Origin: Janibacter anophelis NBRC 107843
GTDB lineage: Bacteria > Actinomycetota > Actinomycetes > Actinomycetales > Dermatophilaceae
Reading direction: 5' to 3'
Assembly (NCBI RefSeq): GCF_001570945.1
Contig: NZ_BCSQ01000027.1
Span: forward strand, 1-45,690
DNA length: 45,690 nt
Both the position numbers and the translations under genes were made by a program. Below the pieces are notes generated by a model. It made no database searches. It was not told where the DNA came from and saw nothing but the letters and a program-made list of their open reading frames with translations. Numbering within the stretch: position 1 is the first letter of the stretch; every line of letters starts with the position of its first letter. Below, in pieces: positions 31,499 to 39,736 of this stretch.

Positions 31499-32758
31499 AT
31501 GATCCGCCGCCCTTCGCCCCCTTCGCTCGCCACCGCGCCGCTCGCCGTCACGACGGTGCTGCTCGCGCTGCTCGGCATGTTCGGGCCCTTCTCGATCGAC
31601 ACGCCCTTCCCGGCCTTCCGGGACATGGGCGAGCAGTTCGGTGCCTCGGAGGCCTCGATGCAGCTCGTCGTGAGTGCCTACCTCGGGGCGTTCGCGGTGA
31701 TGAGCATCTTCCACGGGCCGCTGAGCGACGCCGTCGGCCGCAAGCCGGTCATGGTGACGGGCGCCGCGGTCTACGCCCTCGCGTCGATCGGGTGTGCCCT
31801 CTCCCCCTCGCTGCCCGTGCTGCTGGCCTTCCGTGTCCTCCAGGGGGTGTCCGCGGGCGCTGGCACGATCGTCTCGCGCACCGTTGTCCGCGACCTCTTC
31901 GAGGGCGCTCGGGCACAGCGACTGATGAGCACCGTCGCGATGATCTTCGGGATCGGCCCGGCGATCGCGCCGATCATCGGCGGTTGGCTCCTGCTCGCCG
32001 GGCCGTGGCCGCTCGTCTTCTGGTTCCTCTGCTGCTTCGGTGGCATCATCGCCGTCGCGGTGCTCGTCCTGCTCCCCGAGAGCCACCCACCGCACCGGCG
32101 CACCCCCTTCGACGTCCGCTCGATCGTCGGCGGCGTGGTCACGGTGGCCCGGATGCGGCGCTTCCAGGTGCTCTCCGCCGCGGCCGCCTTCTCCTTCGCC
32201 GGGCAGTTCCTCTACATCGGTGCTGCGCCGATCTTCGTCGTGACGCTCCTGGGCAAGGGCGCCCAGGACTTCTGGATGTTCTTCGTCCCCATGGTCGTCG
32301 GGATGGTGCTCGGTTCCTTCACCAACACCCGGCTCGCCGAGCGGGCGACCGGGGACGTGCTGATCATGGGCGGACAGGCCGTCGCCCTGAGCGGCGCCGT
32401 GGCCGGGCTCGTCCTGGCCATGGTCCCGGCCACTGCGGCCCTGCCCTGGGCGGTCGTGGGTCCCACGGCCATCGCCTTCGGCACCGGCATCTCGCTGCCC
32501 ATCTACCAGCTGGCCCTGCTCGACGCCGTCCCCCACGCACGCGGCACCGCGGCGTCGGTCTCGACCTTCGCCATGCTGCTGCTCAACGCCACCCTGACGG
32601 CCGTCGTCGTCCCGATCGCGGCAACCTCGCTGTCCCGGCTCGCCGCCACGAGCCTGGCGCTGCTCGTGCTGGGGATCGGCCTGTTCCACCTGCACCGTCG
32701 GGTGACCCGCCCACCAGGTGCGGTACCCGTCCAGCCACTCACCCCGGAGGTGACCTGA
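31499..32758 (+). CDS. MFS transporter, Bcr/CflA-type drug exporter
   Basis: A 419-residue major-facilitator protein with about 12 transmembrane helices. Bcr/CflA features are GMFGPFSIDTPFPAFRDMG in helix 1, GPLSDAVGRKPVM (motif A loop), FRVLQGVSAGAGTIVSRTVV and the paired FGIGPAIAPIIGGWLL (motif C, typical of drug/H+ antiporters). ATG 31499 is preferred to ATG 31463, which lies directly against the qcrB terminator. The substrate is unknown; members export bicyclomycin, sulfonamides or dipeptides. The metallopeptidase gene follows after 2 bases. Confidence 0.85.
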   Translation: MIRRPSPPSLATAPLAVTTVLLALLGMFGPFSIDTPFPAFRDMGEQFGASEASMQLVVSAYLGAFAVMSIFHGPLSDAVGRKPVMVTGAAVYALASIGCALSPSLPVLLAFRVLQGVSAGAGTIVSRTVVRDLFEGARAQRLMSTVAMIFGIGPAIAPIIGGWLLLAGPWPLVFWFLCCFGGIIAVAVLVLLPESHPPHRRTPFDVRSIVGGVVTVARMRRFQVLSAAAAFSFAGQFLYIGAAPIFVVTLLGKGAQDFWMFFVPMVVGMVLGSFTNTRLAERATGDVLIMGGQAVALSGAVAGLVLAMVPATAALPWAVVGPTAIAFGTGISLPIYQLALLDAVPHARGTAASVSTFAMLLLNATLTAVVVPIAATSLSRLAATSLALLVLGIGLFHLHRRVTRPPGAVPVQPLTPEVT

Positions 32759-32760
32759 CC

Positions 32761-33141
32761 GTGGTCGAGATCGGCGCGGAGGAGTTCGAGCAGGCGGTGA
32801 GCGAGGCACTCGACGAGGTGCCGCAGGAGCTGCTGGCCATGCTCGACAACGTCGCCTTCTTCGTCGAGGACGAGCCCGGGCCGGAGCACGCCGACCCTCA
32901 GCTGTCACCGCAGGACAATGCCGAGCTGCTGGGCATCTACCTCGGCACTCCCCTCACCGAACGAGACGGCGGATGGGCCGGGTCCCTGCCGGACCGGATC
33001 GTCCTCTTCCGCGGACCCCTGACCCGCATGTGCGAGGACCTGGACGACCTGCGCGAGGAGATCGCCGTGACGATCGTCCACGAGGCGGGTCACCACGTGG
33101 GCATCGACGAGGACCGGCTGCACGAGCTCGGCTGGGGCTGA
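32761..33141 (+). CDS. Minimal zincin metallopeptidase family protein
   Basis: A 126-residue protein of the zincin-like metallopeptidase family (formerly DUF1025). It carries an HExxH motif in VHEAGHHVGIDEDRLHELGW, where the two histidines and the downstream acidic residue can bind zinc. The N-terminal part (FEQAVSEALDEVPQELLAML) and SLPDRIVLFRGPL are typical. The peptidase activity and substrates of this small family are poorly known. The start is GTG 32761, two bases after the MFS stop. Confidence 0.85.
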   Translation: MVEIGAEEFEQAVSEALDEVPQELLAMLDNVAFFVEDEPGPEHADPQLSPQDNAELLGIYLGTPLTERDGGWAGSLPDRIVLFRGPLTRMCEDLDDLREEIAVTIVHEAGHHVGIDEDRLHELGWG

Positions 33142-33153
33142 CCCGCCACTGAA

Positions 33154-33222
33154 CGCGCATTTCCCCGGGGAGATGCGCGCAAGGGGTGACCTGAATCCGC
33201 ATTTCCCCGGGGAGATGCGCGC
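33154..33222. repeat. Tandem pair of 27-bp palindromes, 42-bp period (copies 3 and 4)
   Basis: Copy 3 is 33154-33180 and copy 4 is 33197-33222. The shared core is CGCATTTCCCCGGGGAGATG. The aligned period is 42 bases, the same as at 2378-2446 although the loci are 31 kb apart and the flanks differ. This pair is intergenic, 12 bases after the metallopeptidase stop, and could also terminate transcription. Confidence 0.9.
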
Positions 33223-33226
33223 TAGA

Positions 33227-33267
33227 GGGGTGCTTTGGGGGGGGCTGAGGGGAAGGTGGGGTGAGGG
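33227..33267 (+). other. Possible G-quadruplex tract between convergent genes
   Basis: Runs of 4, 8, 4, 4 and 3 guanines occur within 41 bases (33227-33230, 33237-33244, 33249-33252, 33258-33261, 33265-33267), separated by 3-6 bases. The tract lies just beyond the 3' end of the convergent L,D-transpeptidase gene. Confidence 0.55.
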
Positions 33268-33278
33268 AGCGGGTCAGG

Positions 33279-34499
33279 TCAGACCAGCGCGCTCTGCTGC
33301 TGCCACTGCGCGTAGTCGTACTGCCAGACGCCGATGCCCTCGGTGGGCTTGAACTCTCGTGAGGACCCCTTGAAGTCGACGGGGTCACCCGGCAGGGAGT
33401 TGTCGTAGAACCATTCGGCGCCGGCGGGCGCGACGTTGACGCAGCCGTGCGAGACGTTGGTGCTGCCCTGGGCGCCGACCGACCACGGGGCCGAGTGCAC
33501 GAACTCACCGGTCCAGGTCACCCGGACGTTGAAGTCGGTGTCGACCTTGTAGTAGCCGGGCTCCCCCTCGTCGATCCCCACGGTGGCCGAGTCCATCGTC
33601 ATCTCTCGTTGCTTGCCGATGACGACCTTCATCCCAGAGCGGGTCTCGGTCTCCTTGCCGGGCTTGCCGCTGCTGACGGGGAAGCTCTTGATCTGCTGGC
33701 CACCACGGTTGACCGTCATCCGGTGGTCGTCGATGTCGACCGTGGTCATCTGCTGACGACCGATGGTCATCGAGCCCGACAGGTCGTTGGCCACCCACTT
33801 GTCCTTGCCGGTCTGGAAGCCGGTGAGGGGTGCGTCGATGGTCACCTGCGTGCCGGGCACCCAGAACTCCTTGGGGCGCCACATCAGCTGCCGGTTGTCC
33901 AGCCAGCCCCACGACCCCTCCGTCTTGGGGCTCGTCGTCACCGAGACGGCCTGCTCGATCTGCTTGCGGTAGGCCTCGTCCGTGACCTCGGAGTCGAACT
34001 GGATGCTCGCCGGCATGGCGACGCCGACGGTCTGCTGGTCGTAGACGATGCCGTAGGTGGCGGTCACCTGCGGGTCATGGGTGGTGAAGGTGCTCGTCTG
34101 GGTGCTCTCGCCCCCTTCGGGTCCCTCCGCGGTGACCGCGACGATGTACGTGGTGTCCGGGCGCATGCGGGAGGTCGAGGACCACGCCTCGCCCTCGACC
34201 TTGCCCTCGAGCTCGTGTGCCTGCTCCCCCTCGGCGGTCACCGCGACGTCCGTCAGGTGGCCGCGCATGACCTGCACGTGGATGACGGAGTCGGGCATGA
34301 CGCCCTCGGTGCCCGTGGCGGGATTGACCTTGACCTCCGCCTCGGGCAGCTCGGGGCTCGTCTCGCTCTGCGTCGCGGTCGAGTCCTGGCCGGAGTCACT
34401 CGGGCTCGCGTCCTGGCCTCCGCCTGCGCAGGCGGCGACGAGGAGTGCGAGCACGAGAGCCAGCGCGAGGAACCTCGCGCGACGCAGGAAGACCACCAC
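33279..34499 (-). CDS. L,D-transpeptidase lipoprotein (YkuD domain)
   Basis: A protein of about 406 residues that forms 3-3 peptidoglycan cross-links outside the membrane. The signal is VVVFLRRARFLALALVLALL followed by the lipobox VAAC, so it is probably a lipoprotein. Two Ig-like modules (about 50-260) precede the YkuD catalytic domain, whose active site is SHGCVNVAP near residue 360. A C-terminal tail ends in YAQWQQQ. GTG 34499 (or the next codon, 34496) is chosen because the signal peptide begins there; a longer frame from 34559 adds an implausible N-terminus. It resembles mycobacterial Ldt proteins. It lies downstream of ctaF but is separated by that gene's terminator. Confidence 0.92.
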   Translation of the reverse strand: MVVFLRRARFLALALVLALLVAACAGGGQDASPSDSGQDSTATQSETSPELPEAEVKVNPATGTEGVMPDSVIHVQVMRGHLTDVAVTAEGEQAHELEGKVEGEAWSSTSRMRPDTTYIVAVTAEGPEGGESTQTSTFTTHDPQVTATYGIVYDQQTVGVAMPASIQFDSEVTDEAYRKQIEQAVSVTTSPKTEGSWGWLDNRQLMWRPKEFWVPGTQVTIDAPLTGFQTGKDKWVANDLSGSMTIGRQQMTTVDIDDHRMTVNRGGQQIKSFPVSSGKPGKETETRSGMKVVIGKQREMTMDSATVGIDEGEPGYYKVDTDFNVRVTWTGEFVHSAPWSVGAQGSTNVSHGCVNVAPAGAEWFYDNSLPGDPVDFKGSSREFKPTEGIGVWQYDYAQWQQQSALV

Positions 34500-34560
34500 A
34501 GGAATGCAACCCCCAAACAGACGGCATGGCGCGCCAAGCGGGCCAACTGCCCGGGACACG

Positions 34561-34597
34561 CTGAAGGGGCCCGGACCGTGGTCCGTGGCCCCTTCAG
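34561..34597 (-). terminator. Hairpin after ctaF
   Basis: CTGAAGGGGCC (34561-34571) pairs with GGCCCCTTCAG (34587-34597), and an inner CGGACC/GGTCCG extends the stem to about 17 bp with one bulge. It lies 19 bases beyond the ctaF stop and ends the ctaC-ctaD-ctaF transcript. Confidence 0.8.
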
Positions 34598-34615
34598 CCC
34601 AGTGTACGCGCCCGA

Positions 34616-35017
34616 TCAGTGGGCGTGCTCACCCGAGTAGTACTCGAAGACCCAGCCGCACAGCGCCCAGACGCCGAGGATCGCGCCCAAGGCGGCGATC
34701 CACATCGCCACGGCCACGCCGAGGAAGATGAGCGAGGCGGACAGGGCCAGCCACAGCGGCCACCAGGAGAAGGGGGAGAACGCACCGTAGGCGCCGGCGA
34801 TCTGGTCGATCTCGCCGTCCTCGTCGTCATCCGGCCGGAGGGGCAACTTGCGCGCCGTGTTCCAGAGGAAGAAGGCGATCATGAACCCGAGCCCGGCACA
34901 CAGGCTGAGCGCGACCCAACCCACGGGCTCGACCCATCCGGTCCAGAAGCCGTACAGCGCAGCGACGGCGGCGAAGAAGACGCCGATGACCGCGAAGAAC
35001 TGGATTTCGACCTTCAT
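34616..35017 (-). CDS. ctaF: Cytochrome c oxidase subunit IV
   Basis: A 133-residue small membrane subunit of the actinobacterial aa3 oxidase. It has four hydrophobic segments in two pairs ([40 protein letters not shown]; then [40 protein letters not shown]) around a conserved acidic loop ([18 protein letters not shown]). The ATG overlaps the ctaD stop by 4 bases. Length and pattern fit the family. Confidence 0.93.
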   Translation of the reverse strand: MKVEIQFFAVIGVFFAAVAALYGFWTGWVEPVGWVALSLCAGLGFMIAFFLWNTARKLPLRPDDDEDGEIDQIAGAYGAFSPFSWWPLWLALSASLIFLGVAVAMWIAALGAILGVWALCGWVFEYYSGEHAH

Positions 35018-36756
35018 CGGGTGCCCTCACCATCAGTCGAGGCGGCGACGACCTTGTCCTGCGTGAAGCGGGAACGGATCGCGGCCGGTGCGTACTCGGG
35101 GTGGTTCATGTCGAAGACCGGACGCTCGGAGCGGATCGGCGGGATCGACGTGAAGTTGTGCCGCGGGGGCGGGCAGGAGGTCGCCCACTCGAGGCTGCCG
35201 CCATAGCCCCACGGGTCGTCAACCTCGACCTTGGGCGCGCTGACCTGCGTCTTCCACACGTTGTAGAAGAAGGGCAGGAAGCTGGCCGCGAGGATGAGCG
35301 AGCCGACCGTGGAGATCTGGTTGGCGAGCTGGAAGTTGTCCTCCGGCATGTAGTCCGCGTAGCGGCGCGGCATGCCCTCGACGCCCAGCCAGTGCTGGAT
35401 GAGGAAGGTCATGTGGAAGCCGACGAACAGCAGCCAGAAGTGCAGCTTGCCCAGGCCCTCGTCGAGCATCTTGCCGGTGAGCTTCGGCCACCAGAAGTAC
35501 AGACCGCCGAAGAACGAGAAGACGATCGTGCCGAAGAGCACGTAGTGGAAGTGCGCGACGATGAAGTAGGTGTCGGTGATGTGGAAGTCCAGCGCGGGGC
35601 TGGCCATGATCACGCCGGTCAGACCACCGAAGAGGAAGGTCACGAGGAAGCCGATCGCCCAGACCAGCGGCGTGGCGAAGACGAGCTTGCCGCCCCACAT
35701 CGTGCCGATCCAGTTGAAGAACTTCACGCCCGTCGGGACCGAGATGGCCATCGTCATGATCGCGAAGAACGGCAGGAAGACCTGACCGGTGCCGTACATG
35801 TGGTGGGCCCACACGGAGACCGACAGGGCGGCGATCGCGATCGTCGCGAAGACCAGCGTCTTGTAGCCGAAGATCGGCTTGCGGGAGAAGACCGGCAGGA
35901 TCTCGGAGATCACGCCGAAGAACGGCAGCGCGAGGATGTAGACCTCTGGGTGGCCGAAGAACCAGAACAGGTGCTGCCACAAGAGGGCGCCACCACTGGC
36001 CGAGTCGAAGATCTGGCCGCCGAACCTGCGGTCGACGCCGAGGCCGATGAGCGCGGCGGCGAGGACCGGGAAGGCCATGAGGACGAGGACCGAGGTGATC
36101 AGGATGCCCCAGGTAAAGATCGGCATCCGGAACATCGTCATACCCGGTGCGCGCATGCAGATGATCGTGGTGATGAAGTTGACCGCACCGAGGATGGTGC
36201 CGAAACCGCTGAGCGCCAGGCCCCAGACCCACAGGTCGCCACCGATGCCGGGGCTGTAGGTCGGGTCGGACAGTGGGGTGTAGGCGGTCCAGCCGAAGGA
36301 GGCCGCGCCACCGGGGGTCAGCAGGCCCGCGGCCGCGATGATGCCGCCGAAGAGGTAGAGCCAGTAGGCGAACATGTTCAGTCGCGGGAAGGCGACGTCC
36401 GGCGCGCCGATCTGCAGGGGCATCAGCGCGTTGGCGAAGGCCGCGAAGGCCGGCGTCGCGAAGAGCAACAGCATGATCGTGCCGTGCATGGTGAACATCT
36501 CGTTGAACTGCTCGGGGTTGTCCACCACCTGCAGGCCGGGGGCCCACAGCTCGAGCCGGATGACCAGCGCCATGAGTCCTCCGAGGAGGAACCAGACGAA
36601 GCTGGTGATCATGTAGAGGTTGCCGATGACCTTGTGGTCGGTCGTCGTGATGTAGCGGAAGAACTGCGTGCCCGCCTTTTCACGCCGGGCGATGGTCCGC
36701 TCCGAGACCTCGGTCTCGGTCGTGTTCCTGGCGAGTGCGCCGGATGCGGTCGACAT
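35014..36756 (-). CDS. ctaD: Cytochrome c oxidase subunit I
   Basis: A 580-residue catalytic subunit of the aa3 oxidase with twelve transmembrane helices. Diagnostic sites are the low-spin heme ligand in [15 protein letters not shown], the CuB/Tyr motif [13 protein letters not shown], the CuB histidines in WAHHMYGTG, and HFHYVLFGT for heme a/a3. K- and D-channel residues look conserved (for example [14 protein letters not shown]). The start ATG overlaps the ctaC stop by one base (TGATG) and the stop overlaps ctaF, so ctaC-ctaD-ctaF are translationally coupled. Confidence 0.97.
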   Translation of the reverse strand: MSTASGALARNTTETEVSERTIARREKAGTQFFRYITTTDHKVIGNLYMITSFVWFLLGGLMALVIRLELWAPGLQVVDNPEQFNEMFTMHGTIMLLLFATPAFAAFANALMPLQIGAPDVAFPRLNMFAYWLYLFGGIIAAAGLLTPGGAASFGWTAYTPLSDPTYSPGIGGDLWVWGLALSGFGTILGAVNFITTIICMRAPGMTMFRMPIFTWGILITSVLVLMAFPVLAAALIGLGVDRRFGGQIFDSASGGALLWQHLFWFFGHPEVYILALPFFGVISEILPVFSRKPIFGYKTLVFATIAIAALSVSVWAHHMYGTGQVFLPFFAIMTMAISVPTGVKFFNWIGTMWGGKLVFATPLVWAIGFLVTFLFGGLTGVIMASPALDFHITDTYFIVAHFHYVLFGTIVFSFFGGLYFWWPKLTGKMLDEGLGKLHFWLLFVGFHMTFLIQHWLGVEGMPRRYADYMPEDNFQLANQISTVGSLILAASFLPFFYNVWKTQVSAPKVEVDDPWGYGGSLEWATSCPPPRHNFTSIPPIRSERPVFDMNHPEYAPAAIRSRFTQDKVVAASTDGEGTR

Positions 36757-37670
36757 CAGTTCTCCTCGGAGGTGCGCGCGGCGTCGTCCTCGTCGAGGAG
36801 GTCGTGGTCACGCGGGTTGATCTTCTCGCGGTTGAGCCCGTTGTCGAGCTGACCGGTCTGGCCCTTCTCCCGCAGCTCGGCCATGTGCGCGTCGAACTCC
36901 TCGCGCTCGACGACCTTGACGTTGAAGAGCATCTGGGAGTGGTAGGCGCCGCACAACTCGGCGCACTTGCCCTGGAAGGTGCCCGTCTGGTTGGGGGTCA
37001 CCTGGAAGCGGTTGACGATGCCCGGGTTGACGTCCATCTTCTCGAGGAAGGCGGGAACCCAGAAGGAGTGGATGACGTCGCGGGAGGTGAGCACGAACTC
37101 GACGCGCTCCCCCTTCGGCAGGTAGAGGGTCGGCAGCTTTTCCTCAGCGCCCTCCTTGCCGTCGAGCTCGGCCATCAGGCCGGCCTCGTACACGTCCTCG
37201 TCGACGTAGTTGAAGTCCCAGCTCCACTGCTTGCCGACGATGTTGATCGTCTGGTCGGGCTCCTGGGAGACGTCGAGCAGTCGGCTCTGCGCGTCCTCGG
37301 TGTAGTAGAAGAGGGCGCCGACCATGAGCATCGGCACGACCGTGTAGAGGATCTCCAGCGGGACGTTGTACTGCAGCTGCACGGGCAGCGTCCCGTCATC
37401 GTCCTTGCGCCGGCGGTAGGCCGCCATGCACCACAGGATCAGGCCCCAGACGAGGATGCCGACGGCGAGGGCCGCGACCCACGCCCAGATCCACAGGTTC
37501 TCGACGATCTGGGCCTCTTCGGTGACGCCCTCGGGCAGGTACCCGTTCTTGGGGTCGGTGTGGACACCGACCGCACTGCAGGCCGACAGAGCCACGACGG
37601 CGATGACGAGTCCGATGGCACCGACTCCGCGGCGCGTGCGCCGAGAGGATGGGCTCGAAGACACAGGCAA
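36756..37670 (-). CDS. ctaC: Cytochrome c oxidase subunit II (CuA)
   Basis: A protein of about 304 residues. A signal peptide with a lipobox (VVALSAC) is followed by two membrane helices ([20 protein letters not shown] and [20 protein letters not shown]). The periplasmic cupredoxin domain has the CuA site [14 protein letters not shown] with the upstream histidine in DVIHSFWVP. Two starts are possible, TTG 37670 and GTG 37664; neither changes the protein meaningfully. It heads the ctaC-ctaD-ctaF operon and diverges from the aminotransferase-V gene across about 100 bases. Confidence 0.95.
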   Translation of the reverse strand: MPVSSSPSSRRTRRGVGAIGLVIAVVALSACSAVGVHTDPKNGYLPEGVTEEAQIVENLWIWAWVAALAVGILVWGLILWCMAAYRRRKDDDGTLPVQLQYNVPLEILYTVVPMLMVGALFYYTEDAQSRLLDVSQEPDQTINIVGKQWSWDFNYVDEDVYEAGLMAELDGKEGAEEKLPTLYLPKGERVEFVLTSRDVIHSFWVPAFLEKMDVNPGIVNRFQVTPNQTGTFQGKCAELCGAYHSQMLFNVKVVEREEFDAHMAELREKGQTGQLDNGLNREKINPRDHDLLDEDDAARTSEEN

Positions 37671-37757
37671 GGGGCACCTACTACTGGTCCGAAGTTCTTA
37701 CACAGGGCATGGGCCACGTTACCGCAGCACCCGACCACTTCCGACGAAGGGGGGCAT

Positions 37758-37763
37758 TAGCCT
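37758..37763 (+). promoter_or_regulatory. Leaderless-type -10 of the desulfurase-like gene
   Basis: TAGCCT ends 6 bases before the GTG at 37770. Confidence 0.6.
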
Positions 37764-37769
37764 CGACAC

Positions 37770-38984
37770 GTGGCGCGAGAGCGAGATTCGTCCCCTGCGG
37801 ACCCCCGTGACGACGGCCCCGACACGCCTCCCGACAGGGGTGCGGTGACCGGGCCCTCCGGCCTGCTCGACGCCACCCCCGGACCGGTCCTCCCGCAGGC
37901 CCTGGAGACCCTGGCCGCGGCCCATTCCCTGGCCTGGGCCGACCCCACGGCCCGGCATGCCGCGGGGCGGCGCAGCCGGGCCCTGCTCGACCGCGCCCGC
38001 GAGGTCGTCGCGGCCGGTCTCGCCGTGCGCCCCGACGAGGTCACCTTCCACGCGAGCGGCGACCAGGCCGCCCGCAGCGCCCTCGAGGCACTCGCCCGTG
38101 GTCGACGCCGCCTGGGTGGCCCGGTGGTCGCCTCGGCTGTCGAGCACTCCTCGATCCTGCGCTGGCTCCGGGCAGGTGAGCGCCCCCCTTCGCTCGTCGC
38201 GGTCTCCCCCACCGGGGCCGTGGACCTGGCGGCGTGGGCGGAGGCGGTGGACGCGCAGACCCCCTTCGCCGTGCTGCAGTCCGCCAACCAGGAGGTCGGC
38301 ACCCGGCAGCCCCTCGCGGAGGCGCGCGCGGTGACGCGGGCTGCCGGCGTCCCCCTGCTCGTCGATGCCCGGGCGGGGCTGGGCCGGGACGCGGTCCCGA
38401 CCGACTTCGACGTGCTCGTCGGCGACGCGACGTCCTGGGGCGGTCCCCGCCTCGGCGTCCTCGTCGTGCGCACCGGCACGCGGGTCGCCCCGCACCACCC
38501 GCCGAGCCCGCACGAGGGCGGCTTCGCCCTGGACCCGGTCGAGGTGCCGACCGCCCTCGCGGCCGCGGAGGCGTGGCAGCAGGTCACCGCCCACCAGCAG
38601 GACGAAGGGGGGCGCGCCCGCGCCCTCGTCGATCGCATCCGCTCGGCGGCCGCAGACCTCGAGGACGTCGACGTCGTCGGCGACCCGCAGGACCGACTGC
38701 CGCACGTGTGCACGTTTTCGGTCCTCTACGTCGACGGCGAGACGATCGTCGACGAGCTGGCCCGGCGGGGCCTGGCGGTGGCCTCCGGCTCGGCCTGCAC
38801 CGCCGACACCCTCGAGCCGAGCCACGTGCTCGCCGCGATGGGCGCCCTGACGCAGGGCAATGTGCGCATCACCCTCCCGCTCGACGCGGTCGTCCCGGAC
38901 CGCGAGGCCGCGGTCGAGCGGCTCGTCGCGGAGCTCGGCGACGTCGTCAGGCAGTGCCGGGAGCGGATCGCAGCGGGTCACTGA
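37770..38984 (+). CDS. Cysteine-desulfurase-like class V aminotransferase fold protein lacking the PLP lysine
   Basis: A 404-residue protein of the NifS/IscS family by overall pattern. It has the region EVTFHASGDQAARSALEAL, AVEHSSILRWL, the ANQEVGT substrate block and the mobile active-site loop ASGSACTADTLEPSHVL with the persulfide cysteine. The segment that normally reads SxHKxxGPKG is here GDATSWGGPRLGVLVV, so no lysine stands at the Schiff-base position. The N-terminal LDNAATTP is also altered (LDATPGPVLP). It may be a pseudoenzyme or have shifted chemistry. The start is GTG 37770. Its last 38 bases overlap the 3' end of aat on the other strand. A sequencing error is unlikely because the frame is intact and several motif residues differ together. 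Confidence 0.8.
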   Translation: MARERDSSPADPRDDGPDTPPDRGAVTGPSGLLDATPGPVLPQALETLAAAHSLAWADPTARHAAGRRSRALLDRAREVVAAGLAVRPDEVTFHASGDQAARSALEALARGRRRLGGPVVASAVEHSSILRWLRAGERPPSLVAVSPTGAVDLAAWAEAVDAQTPFAVLQSANQEVGTRQPLAEARAVTRAAGVPLLVDARAGLGRDAVPTDFDVLVGDATSWGGPRLGVLVVRTGTRVAPHHPPSPHEGGFALDPVEVPTALAAAEAWQQVTAHQQDEGGRARALVDRIRSAAADLEDVDVVGDPQDRLPHVCTFSVLYVDGETIVDELARRGLAVASGSACTADTLEPSHVLAAMGALTQGNVRITLPLDAVVPDREAAVERLVAELGDVVRQCRERIAAGH

Positions 38985-39717
38985 CCGCCGCCACCGACCG
39001 CAGGTCGAGCGCCGGGGCCTGCAGCGCGGCCGCCAGGCGAGCGAGGTACTCGCGCCGATGGATCTCCTCGATCCCGAGCGTGCCCAGGTGCGGGGTGCGC
39101 CACTGGACGTCGATGATCCGGCGCGGGTCCCCGTCGGCGCCGACGATCCGGTCGAGGGCGACGACCGCCGCCTTGGAGGCGTCGGTGGCGTGGTGGAACA
39201 TCGACTCCCCGGCGAAGAGCCCACCCACGGCGAGCCCGTAGAGGCCGCCGACGAGCGTGCTGTCCTCGTCGCGCACCTCGACGCTGTGCGCCCAGCCGAG
39301 CTCGTGCAGCTGCGTGTAGGCGGCGGCCACGTCGTCGGTGATCCACCGGCCGTCACGCCCCGGGTCGGCGCACGCTGCGACGACACCGGCGAAGTCCTCG
39401 TCGACGGTCACCGTGAACCGCCGCAGGGAGCGCCGCAGGGACCGACTGATGTGCACGTGACCCGGGCGCAGGACTCCGCGCCACGTCGGGCTCCACCACC
39501 CCATCGGCGGGGTGCCCCCTTCGCCCAGGCCCATGGGGAAGGCCCCGAGGCGGTAGGCGGTGACGACGGAGGCCGGGTCGAGGCGTCCGCCGATGCCGAC
39601 GACGTCACCGATGTCCCCCGGTGCGGTCTCCGCGGCCTCGAGGCCGGCGCGCAGGTAGCCGGCCCACAGGGCGCTCCCCCCGGCGGGTTCGACGGGCGGG
39701 AAGGGGGCCGGGCTCAC
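38947..39717 (-). CDS. aat: Leucyl/phenylalanyl-tRNA-protein transferase
   Basis: A 256-residue enzyme that adds Leu or Phe from tRNA to proteins with N-terminal Arg or Lys, marking them for ClpS/ClpAP-type degradation (N-degron pathway). Family motifs are AYRLGAFPMGLG, PMGWWSPTWRGVL, GWAHSVEVRDEDSTLVGGLYG, GLFAGESMFHHATDASKAAV and IDVQWRTPHLGTLG. An N-terminal extension of about 40 residues precedes the core. It lies 19 bases downstream of the AdoK-type gene and is probably co-transcribed with it. It overlaps the desulfurase-like gene tail to tail by 38 bases. Confidence 0.94.
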   Translation of the reverse strand: MSPAPFPPVEPAGGSALWAGYLRAGLEAAETAPGDIGDVVGIGGRLDPASVVTAYRLGAFPMGLGEGGTPPMGWWSPTWRGVLRPGHVHISRSLRRSLRRFTVTVDEDFAGVVAACADPGRDGRWITDDVAAAYTQLHELGWAHSVEVRDEDSTLVGGLYGLAVGGLFAGESMFHHATDASKAAVVALDRIVGADGDPRRIIDVQWRTPHLGTLGIEEIHRREYLARLAAALQAPALDLRSVAAVSDPLRSAPGTA

Positions 39718-39736
39718 GTCGACCGGTGGGACCGGG

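Noticed and set aside
35101-36852. 583-codon plus-strand open frame opposite ctaD
   Set aside because: It is a shadow of cytochrome oxidase subunit I; the sequence is an acidic/basic low-complexity string.
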